A stretch of 64,000 nucleotides of DNA, taken from contig CAVSQM010000008.1 of assembly GCA_963730115.1 (NCBI GenBank), positions 189,420 through 253,419 of the forward strand, in the 5' to 3' direction. Origin of the DNA: DASQFQ01 sp963730115. Its GTDB lineage: Bacteria > Actinomycetota > Thermoleophilia > Solirubrobacterales > Solirubrobacteraceae. The notes below the pieces were generated by a model. It saw only the letters and a program-made list of their open reading frames with translations. It made no database searches and was not told the DNA's origin. This document shows, piece after piece, positions 59,236-64,000 of this stretch. Positions within the stretch are counted from its first letter, which is position 1, and the number at the start of each line of letters is the position of its first letter. The translations under genes were made by a program, and so were the position numbers.

Positions 59236-60054
59236 TTAGTCGGCCTCCGCGTCGTTCGCCTCGGCGACGCCCGACACGACTTGGAGGTTCACTCCGGCTG
59301 CGCGGAACGCCGCCACGACGGCGGGATCGAGCCGGTCGTCGGTGATGATCAGATCCAACGCCGCGGCGCTTCGGATCGTCATGAGCGAGGAGCGCTCGAA
59401 CTTCGTGGAGTCCATCAGGCCGACCACCCGCTCCGCGGAATCGGCAGCGGTGTTCAGCGTGTCGGCGAGCCCGGACCGCGACGTGGTAAGACCGTGGCCG
59501 AGTGTGATGCCGGCGGCCGAGACGAAAGCCGCGGCGAAGGTGAGCCGCGCCAGGAAGTCGCTCGTCCAGCGGCCGGTCAGCACGCGCATGTGCTGGTCGA
59601 GCTCCCCCGGCGCCACGATGACGTGGACCGATGCCGCCGACAGGCCAAGGGCGATCGCCGGCGAGTTCGTCACCAGCGTCAGATTGGCGGGCGGGCGGAG
59701 CTCGATGGCGTGCGCGAGCGCCAGGCCCGTCGAGGAAGCGTCGATGAAGATCGTCGACCCGTCCTCGATCAGCTCGCGCGCCGCGGCGGCGATGGCGTCC
59801 TTCTCCGGCGCCGCCTCGCGCAGGCGCGCGTTCCAGCCCGTCTCGATCTGCGCCGGCGGATCGGGCAGCGACCGGGCGCCGCCGCGGACACGCTGCAGCA
59901 GCCCCTCTTCGGAGAGCAGCTGAAGGTCGCGGTGCACGGTCACCGCTGAGACCGCATGCTCGCTGGCGAGGTCCGCCAGGGACACGCGTCCCTCCCGCTG
60001 GATGCGCTTGAGGATGTGCGCCCGCCTGTCCCCCGGAGCCGTCGCGTCGATCAT
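59236..60054 (-). CDS. DeoR/GlpR-family sugar-operon regulator
   Basis: This 272-residue protein has an N-terminal DeoR helix-turn-helix (RRAHILKRIQREGRVSLADLASE, VTVHRDLQLLSEEGLLQRVRGGA) and a sugar-phosphate-sensing domain (DGSTIFIDASSTGLALA, LTLVTNSPAIAL, then GHGLTTSRSGLADT). It is the last gene of the ABC importer operon, overlapping the ATPase stop by four bases. It probably represses that operon until a phosphorylated sugar binds. Its stop lies next to the integrase-like fragment. Confidence 0.9.
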   Translation of the reverse strand: MIDATAPGDRRAHILKRIQREGRVSLADLASEHAVSAVTVHRDLQLLSEEGLLQRVRGGARSLPDPPAQIETGWNARLREAAPEKDAIAAAARELIEDGSTIFIDASSTGLALAHAIELRPPANLTLVTNSPAIALGLSAASVHVIVAPGELDQHMRVLTGRWTSDFLARLTFAAAFVSAAGITLGHGLTTSRSGLADTLNTAADSAERVVGLMDSTKFERSSLMTIRSAAALDLIITDDRLDPAVVAAFRAAGVNLQVVSGVAEANDAEAD

Positions 60055-61117
60055 CGCCGTGGGATCGCCGCCTCCCCGTCGGCGTCGAACAGATGGACCC
60101 GGTCGAGGTCGACCGACGCCTGGACGGCGTCACCGATGCGCAGCGACGCCGTGGGCGGCGCCTTCACCACGATCCGCTGGTCGGCGATCTCGATGTCGAC
60201 GAGCGTGCGATCGCCCAGCGGCTCGACCGCGTAGACCGTGCCGGCCAGCGTCGCCGACTCGTCCCGGACGTCCAGCGACAGGTCCTCCGCGCGCACGCCG
60301 AGCAGCGTCGGGCGGTCGCCGTCGACGGCGAAGCCGGGATTCGGCAGCTCCCAGCCGTTGCCGGAGAGCCGCCCGTTGGCGGTGCACGGCAGCAGGTTCA
60401 TGCGCGGCCACCCGACGAACGTCCCGACCCAGCGGTTCGCCGGACGGTCGTAGATCTCCGTCGGCGAGCCGACCTGCTGGACGGTGCCGGCGTGGAGCAC
60501 CGCCACCTGGTCCGCCATCGACATGGCCTCGACCTGATCGTTCGTCACGTACAGGAACGTCCGTCCCAGCGACCGGTGGATGCGTGTCAGCTCGGTCCGC
60601 ATCTCGACACGCAGCTTGAGGTCGAGGTTGGTGAGCGGCTCGTCCATGAGAAACGCCCGCGGCTCCCGCACGAGCGCCCGGCCGAGCGCCACGCGCTGCT
60701 GCTCGCCGCCCGACAGCTGCCCCGGCTTGCGCTGGAGCAGGTGCTCGATGTGCAGCAACCGGGCCACCTGCAGCACCCGCTCGTCGACGTCGGCCTTGCC
60801 CAGCCGGCGGGCCCGCAGGGGGGACGCGATGTTGTCCGCAGCCGTCTGCTTGGGGTACAGCGCGTAGGACTGGAACACCATCGCCAGATCGCGCTCGGCC
60901 GGCGTGGCCTCGGTCGCGTCGATCCCGGTCAGGTGGACGGTTCCCCAGTCGGGCTTCTCGAGCCCTGCGATGACGCGCAGCGTCGTCGTCTTGCCCGCTC
61001 CGGACGGGCCGAGCAACACGAAGAACGCGCCCTCCGGGACGTCGAGGTCCAGATCCTGCAGGGCTTGCACATCGCCGAACGACTTCCCGATGCCGGTGGT
61101 GACGATCGCGGAGGTCA

Positions 61118-61118
<1 letters not shown>
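60051..61118 (-). CDS. ABC importer ATP-binding protein (MalK/UgpC-like) with altered H-loop
   Basis: This 355-residue ATPase has Walker A GPSGAGKTTT near residue 37, signature QLSGGEQQRVALG, Walker B FLMDEPLTNLD and a C-terminal TOBE regulatory domain. The switch histidine of the family (THDQ, His192 in E. coli MalK) is Asn193 here (YVTNDQVEAM). Loss of this His usually abolishes or slows ATP hydrolysis at that site, so this may be the weak half of an asymmetric pair with the next ATPase. It is the fourth transporter gene of the operon. Confidence 0.92.
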
Positions 61119-62184
<1,066 letters not shown>

Positions 62185-62185
<1 letters not shown>

Positions 62186-63090
62186 CAGCGGCGCACCGCC
62201 CCGAGCGTGACGCCGGCCACGAGATGCCGCCGGACGAGGTAGGCGAACACCAGGACCGGGATCGCGAAGATCATCGCCGACGCGGCGACCAGCCCCCAGT
62301 CGATCGTGGTGCCGCCGATCAGGCCCGCGATCGCGGGTGGTGCGGTCCGGGTGCCCGGATCGGTGATCAGGAAGATCGCGAACACGAACTCGTTCCAGGA
62401 GAAGATCAGCGCGAACACGGCGGTGGCGACGATCCCGGGGACGAGCAGCGGCATCGTGACGCGCCAGAAGGCCTCGAGGCGCGAGTAGCCGTCGAGCATC
62501 GCCGCCTCCTCGTACTCGGCCGGCACCTCGTCGATGAAGCCCTTCATCATCCAGATCGTGAACGGCAGGTTGAAGGCCGCGTAGACGAGGATCAGGCCCT
62601 GCAGCGTGCCGAGCAGCGCGAGGTCGCGGAACATGAGGAAGATCGGGATGACCACCACGACCGGCGGCATGAACCGCGTCGAGAGGATGAAGAACAGCTG
62701 GTCCTTCTTGCCGCGGATCGGGAACCGCGAGTAGGCCCACGCCGACGGCACCCCCAGCACCGTCGCGATCACCGTCGACGCCGCGGACACGATCACCGAG
62801 TTCTTGAGGCCCGTCAGCACCGGGGAGCCCGACGAGAAGACGTCCTTGACGTGGTCGAGCGTCGGGCTGAAGTTGAACAGCTTGGCCGGTACGGCGTAGA
62901 TGTCGCGAGTCTCCTTAAGCGCGGTCTCCAGCATCCAGAGGACCGGGAAGAGCATGACCACGGCGAACAGGGTGAGCAGCACGATCTCGAGGCCGGAGCC
63001 GAGTCGCCGGCGACGACGGACGGGCGGGGCGGCGGTCTCGCCCGCGATTCCCGCGTCCGCCAGTTCCGAGGGCTGGATGTGGGTGGCCAT
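62185..63090 (-). CDS. ABC sugar-type importer permease (UgpE/MalG-like)
   Basis: This 301-residue protein has six helices. The signature EAA loop for MalG-type permeases is VPAEYEEAAMLDGYSRLEAFWRVTMPL near residue 205. The N-terminal region is cytosolic and basic (RRRRRLG). ATG 63090 starts two bases after the stop of the first permease. It forms the channel with it. Confidence 0.93.
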
Positions 63091-63092
63091 CG

Positions 63093-64000
63093 TCAGCGCG
63101 TCTGCAGTCGGTGGAGGTAACGCAGATAGAGCTGCGAGGCGAGGATGACGACGATCACCATGAGGAGCCCGTACGCCGCCGCGCGGCCGGTGTCGAAGCC
63201 GAAGAAGGCGACCTTGTAGACGTTGTAGGAGAGCGTCTCGGTCGTGCCGCCCGGCCCGCCGCCGGTGAGGATGTAGACGAGGTCGAACAGGCGGAAGGCC
63301 TCGATCGCGCGGAACATGATCGCGATCAGCAGCAGCGGCCAGACCAGCGGGAACGTGATCCGGCGGAACTTGAACCACTCGGAGGCGCGGTCGATCTCGG
63401 CCGCCTCGTAGAGGTAGTTCGGCACCGCCGTGAGGCCCGCCAGCGCGATCAGCATGATGAACGGCGTCCACTGCCAGGTGTCGACGATGACCAGCGAGAG
63501 CAGCGCGAGGCGCTGCTGCGTGAGCCATTCGAGGCGGCCGAGCCCGAGGCTGTCGAGGAACGAGTTCACGACGCCGAACTGGACGTCGAGCATGAACTTC
63601 CAGAACAGGCCGACGACGACCGGTGACAGCATCATCGGGATCAGGAAGAGCGTCGTCAGCGCGCCGCGCCCTCGCTCCCGGCGGGAGATCAGGAACGCGA
63701 TCGCGAAGCCGAGAGCGGCCTGGAGCCCGACGGCCCCGACGACGAAGATCAACGTCGTGAGCGCGCGGTTCTGCACGACCGGCGACGTGATGACGTCCAC
63801 GTAGTTGTCGAAGCCGAGGAAGCTCGCCGGCACGTCGCGTGTCACGGAGTAGTCGGTGAACGACAGCCAGATCAGCCGGATCAGCGGCCAGATCGACAAG
63901 AAGATGAGCAGCGCCAGCGCCGGCGAGATGAACAGGAGGGCGAGCCGCCGGTCCGTGAGGAACCGGTAGCGCCTCGCCGCAGGCGGGGGCTCGAGCCGTT
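63093..64000 (-). CDS. ABC sugar-type importer permease (UgpA/MalF-like), 5' end outside window
   Basis: This gene is open to the window edge on the minus strand. The visible 302 codons include a first helix (LLFISPALALLIFLSIWPLI) preceded by the basic RYRFLTDRRLA, and later the EAA loop NYLYEAAEIDRASEWFKFRRITFPL. About six helices are seen. The TTG at 63899 lies inside helix 1 and is not the start. The true start and probably a solute-binding protein gene lie beyond 64000. Confidence 0.92.
   Translation of the reverse strand, partial: RLEPPPAARRYRFLTDRRLALLFISPALALLIFLSIWPLIRLIWLSFTDYSVTRDVPASFLGFDNYVDVITSPVVQNRALTTLIFVVGAVGLQAALGFAIAFLISRRERGRGALTTLFLIPMMLSPVVVGLFWKFMLDVQFGVVNSFLDSLGLGRLEWLTQQRLALLSLVIVDTWQWTPFIMLIALAGLTAVPNYLYEAAEIDRASEWFKFRRITFPLVWPLLLIAIMFRAIEAFRLFDLVYILTGGGPGGTTETLSYNVYKVAFFGFDTGRAAAYGLLMVIVVILASQLYLRYLHRLQTR

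Overview
This 64 kb window is GC-rich, almost wholly coding chromosomal DNA from an actinobacterium-like genome. The best guess is Thermoleophilia/Solirubrobacterales. That guess rests on codon use, ECF sigma factors, many four-base start/stop overlaps, a Crp/Nudix/ASCH housekeeping block, groESL under CIRCE control, and a MoxR-DUF58-SpoIIM-RDD cluster like that of mycobacteria. It is inference, because no rRNA or marker phylogeny is available here. There is no CRISPR array, insertion sequence, plasmid or phage module beyond one small integrase-like scrap. No stretch over 300 bases lacks a gene.

Layout. 0-10.3 kb: DNA repair and general metabolism (family 5 uracil-DNA glycosylase, MFS exporter, alcohol-dehydrogenase-like enzyme, Lhr helicase, M28 peptidase, Nei glycosylase, GDPD, MBL-like protein). 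10.3-18.6 kb: an ECF42-type sigma factor with its DGPF protein, a second ECF sigma factor with a DUF4349 membrane protein, Crp/Fnr, Nudix, ASCH, and groES-groEL with two CIRCE operators. 18.7-27.7 kb: one co-directional operon with a TetR regulator, a complete peptide/opine-type ABC importer, an amidase and a YtcJ-like amidohydrolase, preceded by a perfect palindromic operator on its promoter. 27.7-38.2 kb: DUF1330, a large LuxR-type ATPase regulator, an ABC-2 exporter divergent from MarR, citrate synthase with a CGNR regulator, a second amidase and an NAD(P)-binding protein. 38.2-49 kb: ferredoxin, Mrp, a basic histone-like protein, a zincin, an inositol-phosphatase-like enzyme, a UvrD helicase-nuclease, VOC/TetR, MFS and PAC2. 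49-57.5 kb: HD protein and the membrane-linked DUF4129-DUF4350-MoxR-DUF58-SpoIIM-RDD cluster, then an XRE regulator with a small membrane protein. 57.5-64 kb: a HExxH zincin, tRNA-Sec with an integrase scrap beside it, and a sugar-type ABC importer operon ending in a DeoR regulator; the first permease runs off the window.

Three patterns run through the window. First, many transcription units have a TANNNT -10-like hexamer only 6-10 bases before the start codon, which suggests widespread leaderless mRNAs. Second, five conserved genes (M28 peptidase, DUF4349, DppF, citrate synthase, SpoIIM) are each broken by one apparent indel, four of them fitting one extra base. This points to assembly or sequencing error, though real decay is possible. 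Third, structured DNA sits between convergent genes: two copies of a double-hairpin repeat and one 184-base imperfect inverted repeat.
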